A stretch of 64,000 nt of DNA, from assembly GCF_026013525.1 (NCBI RefSeq), contig NZ_JAPDRA010000007.1, forward strand, positions 125,198 through 189,197, in the 5' to 3' direction. The notes beneath the pieces are model-generated. The model saw nothing but the letters and a program-made list of their open reading frames with translations, was not told the DNA's origin and did not search any database. Each line of letters starts with the position of its first letter. Within the stretch, counting starts at the first letter, position 1. This DNA comes from Sphingomonas canadensis (lineage in GTDB: Bacteria > Pseudomonadota > Alphaproteobacteria > Sphingomonadales > Sphingomonadaceae). Made by a program: the position numbers and the translations under genes. Of the stretch, positions 36,382 through 45,117 are shown piece by piece.

Positions 36382-36412
36382 GATGTGGGGTTTGACATCA
36401 TGTCAAGGTCAA
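36382..36412 (-). promoter_or_regulatory. CueR-type promoter of copA-cueR
   Basis: On the minus strand TTGACC (36412-36407) is followed by a 19-bp spacer containing the perfect dyad TTGACAT-G-ATGTCAA, then a weak -10 (CACATC). It shares the right half TGTCAAACCC with the site before pcoA at 39910. The 19-bp spacer and dyad mark a MerR-family site; CueR is encoded in the operon it drives. Confidence 0.8.
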
Positions 36413-36444
36413 GACCCTATTCGTCCCCTATGCGGCCGCGCCGC

Positions 36445-37113
36445 TCAGCTCTTGTGCGCGGTAAAGATCGCGATGGTGCCGGTCAGCGTGTGGATGCGCT
36501 CACGTTCGGTCACGCCGGCAAAACCGGCTTCGGCGATCAGGCCGGGAAGAATGCCGTCGGCATTGGGCTGCGTATCCTCGACGCCGTCGAGCCGCTGGAC
36601 CGTCAACCGGAACAGCAGCCGCATCAACCCAGCCTGGCGGCAATAGTCGCAAAACACGAGCCGGCCGCCGGGCTTGAGCGCCCGGTACATCGCCGCCATT
36701 CCGCTCCGCTTGCCGGCAATCGGGACCTGGTGGAACACCAGGCTCGATGTCACCGCATCCGCGCTGCCCGCGGGAAGCGCGTCGGCGAAACCCTGCCGCC
36801 AGTCGATCGCGACCGCAGCGCGCATGGCCTTGTCGCGCGCGATGTCCAGCGCTTGGGCGTCGGGATCGATGCCGATCACATTGGCCTGGGGATAATGCTG
36901 CTTGAGCAGGATCGCGAAGCTGCCGGTCCCGCAACCGACATCCGTGATCGTTTCGCCAGGACGGGGCGCGAGCAGGTCCAGCATCGCGCCGCGCCAACGC
37001 AGCTCGCGAGTCCAGGCCCGGATCGCGCGGTCATAGTCTGTGGTGTCGCCGGTGCCGAGCGGCGGCGTAAAGGCCCGCGGATCTTCGTCTGTGCCGCGAT
37101 CAGGCTGCGTCAT
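36445..37113 (-). CDS. Class I SAM-dependent methyltransferase
   Basis: 222 residues with motif I VGCGTGSFAILLK, acidic motif IGIDPDAQALDIA and a ubiE-like C-terminal region (ALKPGGRLVFCDYCRQAG). The substrate is unknown. It lies 25 bp downstream of copD on the same strand and ends just before the copA operator, so it is probably in the copC-copD operon. The ATG at 37113 is preferred because AGGGG lies 7 nt upstream; 37119 is the alternative. Confidence 0.8.
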   Translation of the reverse strand: MTQPDRGTDEDPRAFTPPLGTGDTTDYDRAIRAWTRELRWRGAMLDLLAPRPGETITDVGCGTGSFAILLKQHYPQANVIGIDPDAQALDIARDKAMRAAVAIDWRQGFADALPAGSADAVTSSLVFHQVPIAGKRSGMAAMYRALKPGGRLVFCDYCRQAGLMRLLFRLTVQRLDGVEDTQPNADGILPGLIAEAGFAGVTERERIHTLTGTIAIFTAHKS

Positions 37114-37138
37114 GGTCATTCCCCTGTTGCACGGACGG

Positions 37139-38074
37139 CTACATTGCAGAGGCCGAGGGCTCGAGCGTGCCCAGCCAGGCGACCAGTGCCAGCACCGCGA
37201 TCGCACAGCCGGTCTCGATCGTCAGGCTGCGGCGCAGCGCGCTGAGCGCCCCTACATGATCGTCGGTAGCGAGCGAGCGCTCGAAAGCGGGCACCAGCCG
37301 AAACCGGTTCGCCGTGGCAAGCGCGGCCATCGCTCCGAACAGCGCCAGCTTGGCGATCAGCAGCTGCCCATACAGGCTCTCAGGCAGCTTGAGGATGTTC
37401 GAAAGTCCGACAAGCAGCCAGCTGTTGATGAGGCCCGATACGATGATCGAGCCGACCGTGATCGTCCCGACCAGCGAGAAGCCGTCGAGCGCGCGGTGCG
37501 ACAGGATGAGATGGTCGCGGTCGACCAGCTCGCGCCGCCGGAACACGAGCAACAACAGCGCGAGCAGCGCGCCGACCCAGATGCCAGCCGCCCAGAGATG
37601 GGCAATGTCGGCGCTCAGGTGAAGCCACCCGACAGCGCCGTCGTCCATCGCGCCGTGCCCACCCCAGGCAAGGCTCGCCAGCGCTACCGCGGCGGCCAGG
37701 GTGACCAGCGACAGAGCTGCCACCGGCCATCGCCGAAGCGCGAACGCCACAACCAGTGCGATGAGGAGCGCGGCCATCCGGAACAGCCAGGCAGTGCCGA
37801 CGCTCGTGCCGCCGACGATCATCTCGATGGAGGCGAGGTCGACCGAGGCCAGCGGCACGCCCGCCATGCTGGCGGCCAGCATGGCGAGGCCGCCGAGCGA
37901 CAGCGCCGCGCCCAGCGCGGCGCTGCCCCACAGCCATGGGCCGAGCGCGATCGGACCGTCGAAGCGCCGTTCTTCGCCGCGTAGCGCGTAAAGCGCGAAC
38001 GCGGCGATGCCGAACAACGCCATCAGATCAAGGTAGAGCCCCAATCTGATTGCGACCGCACCCATGTCGGACAT
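37139..38074 (-). CDS. copD: Copper resistance membrane protein CopD
   Basis: 311 residues, about eight TM helices, with the CopD-domain region HLWAAGIWVGALLALLLLV and GLINSWLLVG near the C-terminal half. CopD works with CopC in moving Cu across the inner membrane. Its ATG overlaps the copC stop (TAATG), so the pair is translationally coupled. Confidence 0.9.
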   Translation of the reverse strand: MSDMGAVAIRLGLYLDLMALFGIAAFALYALRGEERRFDGPIALGPWLWGSAALGAALSLGGLAMLAASMAGVPLASVDLASIEMIVGGTSVGTAWLFRMAALLIALVVAFALRRWPVAALSLVTLAAAVALASLAWGGHGAMDDGAVGWLHLSADIAHLWAAGIWVGALLALLLLVFRRRELVDRDHLILSHRALDGFSLVGTITVGSIIVSGLINSWLLVGLSNILKLPESLYGQLLIAKLALFGAMAALATANRFRLVPAFERSLATDDHVGALSALRRSLTIETGCAIAVLALVAWLGTLEPSASAM

Positions 38075-38445
38075 TATTTGACCTTGAAGCTGTAATTGCC
38101 CTCGACGCGGTGCGTGTCGGTCGACACGACATGGTAGCTGAGCTTGTAGCTACCGGTCGGCAGCGCTCTGGGCAGCGTGACCACCAGGGTCTTGCCGTCT
38201 GCACCGAGGGTCGCCTTGGCCGGCATCTTCATCGGCGCGTTCATCTTCATGCCCGGCATTTCGGTCATGACGAGATCCGCGCCCGAGAATTGGGCGACGA
38301 GCGCTTCCGAAAAGACCAGCTTGATCTGCGCGGTCGGCGCGGCGACGCTGTTGGGCGCGGGGGTGGCGGATACGAGCTTGGGGTGGGCGTAGGCGGCTAC
38401 CGGCACGAGAAGCAGCGCGGCGGCGACGATCGGTGCGAAACGCAT
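38074..38445 (-). CDS. copC: Periplasmic copper-binding protein CopC
   Basis: 123 residues. The signal peptide is predicted to be cut after AYA, leaving His as the first mature residue, the N-terminal Cu(II) ligand of CopC proteins. The beta-sandwich markers HPKLVSATPAPNS and VSTDTHRVEGNYSF, with its second His region, are present, plus a Met-rich loop (MPGMKMNAPMKM) for Cu(I). It is divergent from the sigma-factor module at 38611. Confidence 0.92.
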   Translation of the reverse strand: MRFAPIVAAALLLVPVAAYAHPKLVSATPAPNSVAAPTAQIKLVFSEALVAQFSGADLVMTEMPGMKMNAPMKMPAKATLGADGKTLVVTLPRALPTGSYKLSYHVVSTDTHRVEGNYSFKVK

Positions 38446-38610
38446 GTGGTATTCTCCGAGAGCCGGCAAGGCGCCGGCATCGGGGAATACGCGCGTCCCG
38501 AAAGCAGCCCTCAACAACGCCGCAATATTTTTCCGATCCCGAAGCCCGAGCGTTTTTTTGAGGGCTTGCGCGATCGCTCGCGTAAGAGTGACAAAGGGGC
38601 GAGCGGAGCA

Positions 38611-38895
38611 ATGACTATGGTACAGGATTTGGACGCGGCCCTCCGGCGGCTTTCCGCCGCACCGGCGCACCCTGGACTCGATATGATCGAGGGAACGGTT
38701 CTCGGGCGCCTGCATGACCGCGCCGAGACCATGTCGTTCCAAGGCCTCGGTATCGGTGCGACCGCCGCGGTCGCCGCGCTGATGCTGGGAATCGCCACCG
38801 GAAGTCCCCAGGCATCCGCGACGCCCAACACATTGTCGCCCTTCGGGCCATCGAGTCCGCTCGCCCCATCCACGCTGTTGACGGCAAGCCGGTGA
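38611..38895 (+). CDS. Small membrane protein, CnrY-like putative anti-sigma factor
   Basis: 94 residues: an N-terminal cytoplasmic helix (DLDAALRRLSAAPAHPGLD), one TM helix (about residues 46-62) and a short periplasmic tail. Size, topology and position before a metal sensor and an ECF sigma gene match CnrY/NccY-type anti-sigma factors, though sequence similarity is weak by eye. The ATG at 38611 follows GAGCGGAGCA. Its stop overlaps the next start (GTGA). Confidence 0.6.
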   Translation: MTMVQDLDAALRRLSAAPAHPGLDMIEGTVLGRLHDRAETMSFQGLGIGATAAVAALMLGIATGSPQASATPNTLSPFGPSSPLAPSTLLTASR

Positions 38896-39332
38896 CTCCG
38901 TTTCGCTGGACGATCGTCATCGCACTCGTTGCGTTTCTCGCTGGCATTGCCGGGGTGTTTGTAGGGCATGCGTTGATTCCTGCCTCGCAGACGCAGGGCA
39001 CCGAACTGCACGAAGTGCTCCACCATCAGCTGCAGCTGGATGCCAGCCAGGAAGCCCGCCTCGATGCGCTCGAGCAGCAATTCGCGATCCGCCGCAGGGC
39101 GCTCGAGCTCGAGCTGCGAGCCGCCAATGCGCGGCTGGCGGGGGCGATCCAGGCCGAGCATGGCAACGGGCCGCAGGTCACCGCAGCGGTCGATGCCTCG
39201 CATGCCGCCATGGGTGAGCTTCAGAAGGAGACGCTCGCGCACATCTTCGCGATGCGGCAGATCCTGAGGCCTGATCAGGCGCAGAAATTCGATCAGGCGG
39301 TGGTGAAGGCGCTGACCATCGACGCGCGGTGA
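38892..39332 (+). CDS. Periplasmic heavy-metal sensor, CnrX-like
   Basis: 146 residues with one N-terminal TM anchor and a helical periplasmic domain of the Spy/CpxP/CnrX type. The ligand-rich start TELHEVLHHQLQLD and the C-terminal HIFAMRQILRPDQ fit the CnrX metal-sensor fold, with His and Met as likely ligands. It probably relays periplasmic metal to the anti-sigma protein. GTG start at 38892; it overlaps both neighbours. Confidence 0.78.
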   Translation: MTPFRWTIVIALVAFLAGIAGVFVGHALIPASQTQGTELHEVLHHQLQLDASQEARLDALEQQFAIRRRALELELRAANARLAGAIQAEHGNGPQVTAAVDASHAAMGELQKETLAHIFAMRQILRPDQAQKFDQAVVKALTIDAR

Positions 39333-39898
39333 GCCTCGACCTCAACAGCCTGAGCGACGGCGAGCTGGCCGCGCTGAGCATAGCGGGACGCGATACGGCC
39401 TTCGCCGAAATCATGCGGCGACACCGCGAACCAATCTACCGCATCATCGCCGGCAATATCGGCAACGCCGACGAAGCGCTTGACCTCGTTCAGGAGACCT
39501 TCGTGTCGGCCCATCGCGCATTGGGCCGCTACGCAGCCGATCGACCCATGCGCCGCTGGCTCGCGACTATCGCACTCAACAAATGCCGCGACTGGCGCCG
39601 AAGGCGTGCGGTGAGGCGGCTGTTCGCCTTCGCGCTACCGCTCGACGATGCCAGCACCCAGGTTGCCGAAGACCGGGTGCTTCCCGACGACGAGGTCGCG
39701 GACCGAGAGGAAATGGCGCGGGTCTCGCGCGCAATCGCCGATCTGCCAGCGGCCTTGCGCGAGCCGCTTGTGCTGCACACGCTCCAGGATCTGACTCAGG
39801 CTGAGACCGCGGCCATATTGTCGATCAGCGAAAAGGCGGTCGAGACCCGCATTCGCCGAGCTCGAGCAAAGCTCGCCGAGCGGCTGGGCAGGGACTGA
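39329..39898 (+). CDS. ECF sigma factor, CnrH-like
   Basis: 189 residues. Sigma region 2 is DEALDLVQETFVSAHRALGRY and region 4 is TQAETAAILSISEKAVETRIRRARAKL, an ECF type. GTG start at 39329 overlaps the sensor gene (GTGA). It forms a three-gene anti-sigma/sensor/sigma unit; the probable targets are neighbouring copper genes. The downstream pcoA has in addition its own CueR-type promoter. Confidence 0.87.
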   Translation: MSLDLNSLSDGELAALSIAGRDTAFAEIMRRHREPIYRIIAGNIGNADEALDLVQETFVSAHRALGRYAADRPMRRWLATIALNKCRDWRRRRAVRRLFAFALPLDDASTQVAEDRVLPDDEVADREEMARVSRAIADLPAALREPLVLHTLQDLTQAETAAILSISEKAVETRIRRARAKLAERLGRD

Positions 39899-39909
39899 AC
39901 TCCCAACCC

Positions 39910-39940
39910 TTGACCCTGCCACAGTGTCAAACCCCATTTT
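39910..39940 (+). promoter_or_regulatory. CueR-type promoter of pcoA
   Basis: TTGACC at 39910-39915 is followed by a 19-bp spacer ending TGTCAAACCC and a weak -10 at 39935-39940 (CATTTT). The spacer right half is identical to that in the copA-cueR promoter, so CueR is the likely activator. It lies between the sigma gene and pcoA. Confidence 0.7.
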
Positions 39941-40024
39941 GTTTTCACCGAATGTGAGGGGCACGCGCGCGCTCTGCGTATGCCCTTTCAGACGTCCAGC
40001 TTGAGACGGAATCCAGGGAACAGC

Positions 40025-41965
40025 ATGACCGACACCATCGACCGCCGCCAATTGCTGCGTGGCGCCACGCTCGCCGGAGGCGGCCTTGCCCTCGCTGCAT
40101 GGATGCCCGCCTGGGCGCAGACCAACTCGGCAGGGATCGTGCGCCCACTCCCGACGCTGTCGGGCGAGGACATCACGCTTCGGATCGCGCGCCAGACGAT
40201 GACCATCGACGGCCGAAAGATGCGTGCGATCGGCGTTAACGGCACCGTTCCTGCACCACTGCTCCGGCTGCGGGAGGGCCAGAAGGTCCGCCTCAATGTC
40301 GTCAACGACCTCGACGAGGACAGCTCTATCCACTGGCACGGCTTGCTGGTGCCCGCGCAATTCGACGGCGTACCCGGCGTGTCGTTCCCTGGCATAAAGC
40401 CCCGATCGAGTTTCCTGTACGAGTTCCCGATCCGGCAGAGCGGGACCTATTGGTATCACAGCCATTCGGGACTTCAGGAGCAACTCGGTCATTATGGGCC
40501 GATCGTGATCGACCCGGCCGGGCCCGATCCCGTCCAGTCCGACCGCGAGCATGTGATCGTGCTGGCCGACCATAGCCCCCTGTCGCCAAGCGAGATCTTC
40601 CGCCGCATCAAGGTCGATCCGGGCCATTTCAACTTCCAGCGCCAGACGCTCTCCGGCCTGCTCGCCAAGCGCGATCAGCCGCTCAAGGACCGAATGGACT
40701 GGGGACGCATGCGCATGGACCCGACCGACGTCCTCGACGTGAGCGGCAGCACCTACACTTACATCGTCAACGGCTTCGGCCCGCAGGACAATTGGACCGC
40801 TCTGTTCAAGCCCGGCGAGCGCGTGCGGCTGCGGATCATCAACGCGTCGGCGATGACCAACTTCAACGTGCGCATTCCCGGGCTTACCCTGTCGATCGTC
40901 CAGTCGGACGGCCAGAATGTCCACCCGGTCGAGGTCGAGGAGTTCCAGATCGGCGTCGCCGAGACCTATGACGCGATCGTCACGCCGTCGGAAGACAAGG
41001 CGTACACGATCGTCGCCGAGGCAATCGACCGGTCGGGGATGGCGCGGGCGACGCTGGCGCCGCGTCCCGGCATGGCAGGCGAAGTGCCGCCGCTCAGGAA
41101 GCGCCCGATTGCAAGCATGAAGGACATGGGGATGGACATGTCGAACATGCCTGGAATGGAGGGCATGGACATGTCGGGCGGGATGGCGCCCCAGCGCGGC
41201 GTCGATCCTTCCGCCGAGCAGAACCGTTCGGCCAGACTGGCGACCCCGGGCGGTGCGATTCCACAGGGCTCGAGCGCGATGCCCGGGATGGCCTCCGGCG
41301 ACATGGCCGGAATGGATCACGGCAACATGCCTGGAATGTCGGGCGAGGAAGGCGCCATGCCGGGCATGGACATGGGCTCGATGGACATGGGCTCGATGGA
41401 CATGGGCTCGATGAAGATGCGCGATTTCTCGAATGCGCCGCAGGTGAAGCGGGGCCCGGGCGTCCAGACGATCGCGCCGATGCCGATGGACCGCACCGGC
41501 GAGCCCGGCCAGGGGCTCGAGGACGCCGGCCACAAGGTGCTCGTCTACAAGGATCTGGTGGCGCTCGACCGCAATCCCGACGTGCGTGCGCCAAGCCGCA
41601 GCCTCGATATCCATCTGACCGGCAACATGGACCGTTTTATGTGGTCGTTCGACGGCGAGAAGATGTCGGACGTGCATGAGCCGATCCCGTTCATCGAAGG
41701 CGAGCGCGTACGGATCAACCTCATCAACGACACGATGATGAGCCACCCGATCCACATCCATGGCCATTTCTTCGAGCTGGTCACGGGCCATGGCGACCAC
41801 GGCCCGCGCAAGCATACCGTGCTCGTCCAGCCCGGCGGCAAGGTGACCTGGGACTTCACCGCCGACGCGGTCGGCGACTGGGCGTTCCACTGCCACCTTC
41901 TCTACCACATGGAAGCCGGGATGATGCGCGTTGTGAGCGTTCGTCCGAAGGGAGAGGCGGCATGA
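40025..41965 (+). CDS. pcoA: Multicopper oxidase PcoA/CopA type
   Basis: 646 residues, exported by Tat (signal with DRRQLLRGATLAG). It oxidises Cu(I) in the periplasm. All four copper-ligand blocks are visible: HWHG, WYHSHSG, HPIHIHGHFFE and HCHLLYHMEAGMM. Between them lies a Met-rich region (about residues 365-470) including three copies of MDMGS. The ATG at 40025 has an AGGGAAC site. Its stop overlaps pcoB (ATGA). It is probably under CueR control, with possible input from the ECF module upstream. Confidence 0.93.
   Translation: MTDTIDRRQLLRGATLAGGGLALAAWMPAWAQTNSAGIVRPLPTLSGEDITLRIARQTMTIDGRKMRAIGVNGTVPAPLLRLREGQKVRLNVVNDLDEDSSIHWHGLLVPAQFDGVPGVSFPGIKPRSSFLYEFPIRQSGTYWYHSHSGLQEQLGHYGPIVIDPAGPDPVQSDREHVIVLADHSPLSPSEIFRRIKVDPGHFNFQRQTLSGLLAKRDQPLKDRMDWGRMRMDPTDVLDVSGSTYTYIVNGFGPQDNWTALFKPGERVRLRIINASAMTNFNVRIPGLTLSIVQSDGQNVHPVEVEEFQIGVAETYDAIVTPSEDKAYTIVAEAIDRSGMARATLAPRPGMAGEVPPLRKRPIASMKDMGMDMSNMPGMEGMDMSGGMAPQRGVDPSAEQNRSARLATPGGAIPQGSSAMPGMASGDMAGMDHGNMPGMSGEEGAMPGMDMGSMDMGSMDMGSMKMRDFSNAPQVKRGPGVQTIAPMPMDRTGEPGQGLEDAGHKVLVYKDLVALDRNPDVRAPSRSLDIHLTGNMDRFMWSFDGEKMSDVHEPIPFIEGERVRINLINDTMMSHPIHIHGHFFELVTGHGDHGPRKHTVLVQPGGKVTWDFTADAVGDWAFHCHLLYHMEAGMMRVVSVRPKGEAA
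41366..41410 (+). repeat. Three perfect 15-bp tandem repeats in pcoA
   Basis: The unit ATGGACATGGGCTCG occurs three times in a row without change, encoding MDMGS x3 in the Met-rich loop of the oxidase. It is likely to change copy number by slippage; more Met ligands would alter Cu(I) binding capacity. Confidence 0.9.
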
Positions 41966-43161
41966 CCCGGCTGCTCGCCGCGCTCGCGGCAACCACAGCC
42001 CTTGCGCTAGGGTCTCCCGCCGTCGCGCAGACGATGCCGGGGATGGAAATGCCCGGCATGACGATGCCCGCGCAGAGGAAGCCTGCCGCGAAGGCGCCGG
42101 CCGCACGCAAGCCGGCTGCCAGGAGGCCCGCGCCGAGAAAACCAGCCGCGCGACGCAAGCCGACGCCACGCGCTACGCCCGCGGCGCCCGCGCCGGCCAT
42201 GGACAGCTCGATGCCGGGCATGACGATGCCGTCAGCCACGCCTGAACCGCAGACCATGCCCAGGATGCCCGGAATGGCAGCACCGTCGCCAGCCAGCACG
42301 CCCGACGCGACCGCCGCGATGCCCGGCATGGACATGCCTGGTGATCACAAGGATCACGACATGGGAGCGATGTCCGGCATGACGATGCCTGGCATGGAGC
42401 AGACCGGAACCGCCCTTCCGGCCGGCGACGCACCCGCGCCCAGGCCTCCGATGTATCACTATGCTGACCGCTTCTTCCCGCCGGCGGAAATGGAACGCTC
42501 GCGCATGCGCTCGATGCGCGAGCAGGGTGGCACGACCGTGTATCAGGTGGTGCTCAACCTTGCCGAGTATCAAGTGCGCGAGGGCCGCGACGGCTATCGT
42601 TGGGACGGCCAGGCCTTTGTCGGCGGCGACATCAACCGGCTATGGATCAAGTCGGAAGGCGAAGGTGCTTTCCGCGAGGGCGTAGACTCTGCCGAGGTCC
42701 AGGCTCTCTACAGCCGCGCGATCGACCCCTATTTCAATTTTCAGGCGGGCATCCGTCAGGACTTGGGGCCGGGACCCAACCGCACCTATGCGACCGTCGG
42801 GTTCGAAGGGCTCGCCCCCTACATGTTCGAAGTGGGAGGCTCGGCCTATCTCAGCAACAAGGGCGAGGTGTTTGGCCGGCTCGAGGGCTATTACGACCAG
42901 CGGATCACCCAGCGCCTGGTTCTGCAGCCGCGCGTCGAATTCAATTTGTCAGCGCAGGACGTGCCCCAGATCCGATTGGGATCGGGTCTGACCGACGCCG
43001 AGCTCGGACTCCGGCTGCGCTACGAGATCACCCGCCGGTTCGCGCCCTATGTGGGCGTCTCCTACGAGGCAAAGACAGGCCGCACCGCCGACTATGCGCG
43101 CGCCGATGGCAAGGATCCGACCACCACGAGCTTTGTCGTCGGCGTGCGGCTTCAGTTCTGA
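41962..43161 (+). CDS. pcoB: Outer-membrane copper resistance protein PcoB/CopB
   Basis: 399 residues: signal peptide (to AVAQ), a low-complexity region rich in Pro/Ala/Lys/Arg with MPGM motifs (residues ~25-150), then the CopB beta-barrel domain starting near MYHYADRFFPPAEME and ending in VVGVRLQF with a terminal Phe. It sits in the outer membrane and works with PcoA. The start overlaps the pcoA stop. Confidence 0.9.
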   Translation: MTRLLAALAATTALALGSPAVAQTMPGMEMPGMTMPAQRKPAAKAPAARKPAARRPAPRKPAARRKPTPRATPAAPAPAMDSSMPGMTMPSATPEPQTMPRMPGMAAPSPASTPDATAAMPGMDMPGDHKDHDMGAMSGMTMPGMEQTGTALPAGDAPAPRPPMYHYADRFFPPAEMERSRMRSMREQGGTTVYQVVLNLAEYQVREGRDGYRWDGQAFVGGDINRLWIKSEGEGAFREGVDSAEVQALYSRAIDPYFNFQAGIRQDLGPGPNRTYATVGFEGLAPYMFEVGGSAYLSNKGEVFGRLEGYYDQRITQRLVLQPRVEFNLSAQDVPQIRLGSGLTDAELGLRLRYEITRRFAPYVGVSYEAKTGRTADYARADGKDPTTTSFVVGVRLQF

Positions 43162-43204
43162 ACCTGATGTCCGGCGAGGCTGCTCGCAAAGAGGGGAGAG
43201 GAAT

Positions 43205-43813
43205 ATGGACAGGGAAATGATGCGGCGCCACCTGCCGAGCTGGCCGTTCGTCGGTGTGCTGGCGGGGCTGTTGCTGCTCTTCGCGGTCATGTTCGTCTAT
43301 TTCGGCATCTACAACATCGCTGCCGACGCACCGCATGCCCAGCCCGTCTATTCGCTGCTTCAAAGCCTGCGCGACCGCTCGATCCGGGTCCATGCACGCG
43401 GCATCACGCCGCCCGCCGACCTCAATTCGCCGACGCGGATCGCAACCGGGGCCGGCCTTTACGCCGAGATGTGCTCGGGTTGCCATTTGGGCCCAGGCGT
43501 CGAGCGCTCCGAGCTCAGCCAGGGTCTCTATCCCCAGGCACCCGAACTCGCCAAGGCACAGGATCTTGGCCCCTCCGAGCAGTTCTGGATCATCAAGCAT
43601 GGCGTCAAGCTGAGCGCGATGCCCTCTTGGGGCAAAACCCATCCCGATCCGCTGATCTGGGACATGGTCGCGTTCATCCGCAAGCTGCCGGGCATGCCGC
43701 CGGATGAATATAGACGCCTGGTCGCGAGCGCGCCGGGCGATCACGACGAGATGATGAAGGACATGCCGGGGATGAAGGATATGCCGGGGATGGGCGCGCC
43801 GGAGAAGAAGTGA
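43205..43813 (+). CDS. Membrane-anchored cytochrome c
   Basis: 202 residues with one N-terminal TM anchor (about residues 13-35) and a class I cytochrome c domain, heme site CSGCH and a later Met ligand region (LSAMPSWGKTH). The C-terminal tail is Met/Asp-rich (MMKDMPGMKDMPGMG) and may bind copper. A GAGGGGAGAG ribosome site precedes the ATG at 43205. Presumably it takes electrons from Cu(I) oxidation or passes them to the respiratory chain; this is inferred from context. Confidence 0.85.
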   Translation: MDREMMRRHLPSWPFVGVLAGLLLLFAVMFVYFGIYNIAADAPHAQPVYSLLQSLRDRSIRVHARGITPPADLNSPTRIATGAGLYAEMCSGCHLGPGVERSELSQGLYPQAPELAKAQDLGPSEQFWIIKHGVKLSAMPSWGKTHPDPLIWDMVAFIRKLPGMPPDEYRRLVASAPGDHDEMMKDMPGMKDMPGMGAPEKK

Positions 43814-43856
43814 ACGCACCAGCGAGTGTGGCGGAATGCAAGGGAGACAATGAGTG

Positions 43857-44303
43857 ATGATGAAAAATCCCTATGTCAGCCTCGCGCTGCAGACCGTCAT
43901 CAGCGGCATCGTCATGTATTTGGTGATGTTCGTGATGATCGACAATCTCGGCAGCTTCTACAACAATCTCAACATGTTCTATATGACGCTGATGATGGTC
44001 GCGCCGATGGTGGTGCTGATGGTCCTGGCGATGAAGCACATGTTTCCGTCCAGGGCCGCCAACGCTGCGCTGCTGGCAGTATCGCTGGTCGCTTTCCTGG
44101 GCAGCTTCGCCCTGATCCGCACGCAGACCACGATCGGCGACGACCAGTTCCTGCGCTCGATGATCCCGCACCATTCGGGCGCAATCCTGATGTGCCGGGA
44201 GGCGAAATTGAGCGATCCGGAGATTGTCGCGCTCTGCGAGCGGATCAAGCGATCGCAGGCCGAGGAAATCGACCAGATGAAGGCCATTCTCGCGCGCAAA
44301 TAG
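43857..44303 (+). CDS. DUF305-family membrane protein
   Basis: 148 residues with three TM helices and a periplasmic helical domain carrying the DUF305 motif FLRSMIPHHSGAILMCREA. The paired His and Met residues suit copper binding. It is common in copper islands. The start is the ATG at 43857 or 43860; GTG at 43854 is possible. Confidence 0.85.
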   Translation: MMKNPYVSLALQTVISGIVMYLVMFVMIDNLGSFYNNLNMFYMTLMMVAPMVVLMVLAMKHMFPSRAANAALLAVSLVAFLGSFALIRTQTTIGDDQFLRSMIPHHSGAILMCREAKLSDPEIVALCERIKRSQAEEIDQMKAILARK

Positions 44304-44328
44304 GCGCGCGGGCTCGAGTGGGGGAAGA

Positions 44329-45054
44329 ATGAAAAGTACAAGGTTGCGGCTGCACATTGGCGCCAGCCGCCTGCACCGCTGGCTGGCGCTCGTCATCGGC
44401 GTGCAATTGCTGCTGTGGTTTTCGAGCGGCCTGGTGATGAGCCTGTTGCCGATCGACCGCGTGCGCGGCGAGCATCTGGTCGATCGCGAGGCTGCCGCGG
44501 CGTTGCCCGCGAGCGCACGCTATGTCTCGCCTCAGGCGATCATCGCTGCGAGCGACGGGCCGGTCCGTGCGCTGCGGCACCGCATGCTGCTCGGCCGTCC
44601 GGTCGTCGAGACCGAGACTGGCTCGGGCGCCTTGCAGCTCTACGACGGGGCGACGGGCGTCCGGCTCCCTCCAATTGATGCACGTCAGGCCGAGGCGATC
44701 GCGCTCGGCGCATATCGGGGCACACCCGCGCCCGACGCGGCGGTCGAGCGTGTCACGGCCGTGAGCACCGAATATAAGGGACGGGTGCCGGCTTGGCGCG
44801 TGGCGCTGGCGGATGCCGACAGCACACGCATCTACGTGACCGACACCGGCACGATCGCCGCGGTCCGCACCGGCACCTGGCGGCTCTACGATTTCTTCTG
44901 GGGCCTCCATATCATGGACTGGAGCGAGCATGAGAATTTCAACACGCCCTGGCTGAAGGCGTTCGCATTTGGCGGCCTGGCATTGGCGATCGCCGGCACG
45001 ATCCTGCTCTATCTGCGGTGGCCGCGCCGGAAGCGACGGCGCGCCGAGGGGTGA
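44329..45054 (+). CDS. PepSY-domain membrane protein
   Basis: 241 residues. An N-terminal TM helix with RLHIGASRLHRWLALVIG and a C-terminal TM helix flank periplasmic PepSY-type sequence (VPAWRVALADADSTRIYV). PepSY TM proteins with HRW and W-H motifs (DFFWGLHIMDWSEHENFN) are linked to metal or heme reduction; the exact reaction is unknown. It follows DUF305 by 25 bp in the pcoA-B run. Confidence 0.82.
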   Translation: MKSTRLRLHIGASRLHRWLALVIGVQLLLWFSSGLVMSLLPIDRVRGEHLVDREAAAALPASARYVSPQAIIAASDGPVRALRHRMLLGRPVVETETGSGALQLYDGATGVRLPPIDARQAEAIALGAYRGTPAPDAAVERVTAVSTEYKGRVPAWRVALADADSTRIYVTDTGTIAAVRTGTWRLYDFFWGLHIMDWSEHENFNTPWLKAFAFGGLALAIAGTILLYLRWPRRKRRRAEG

Positions 45055-45117
45055 CCGCCAAGCGTGCGTATAATCAAGGCGCCCCGCCGTGCCGGGGATG
45101 AACATGGAGGACCGACG

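Noticed and set aside
34830..36395. A 521-codon plus-strand frame opposite the copper ATPase
   Set aside because: Antisense shadow; it also runs through the CueR operator.
36360..36401. Start of the copper ATPase at 36401
   Set aside because: This ATG lies inside the CueR-type promoter spacer; the ATG at 36359 has a proper ribosome site.
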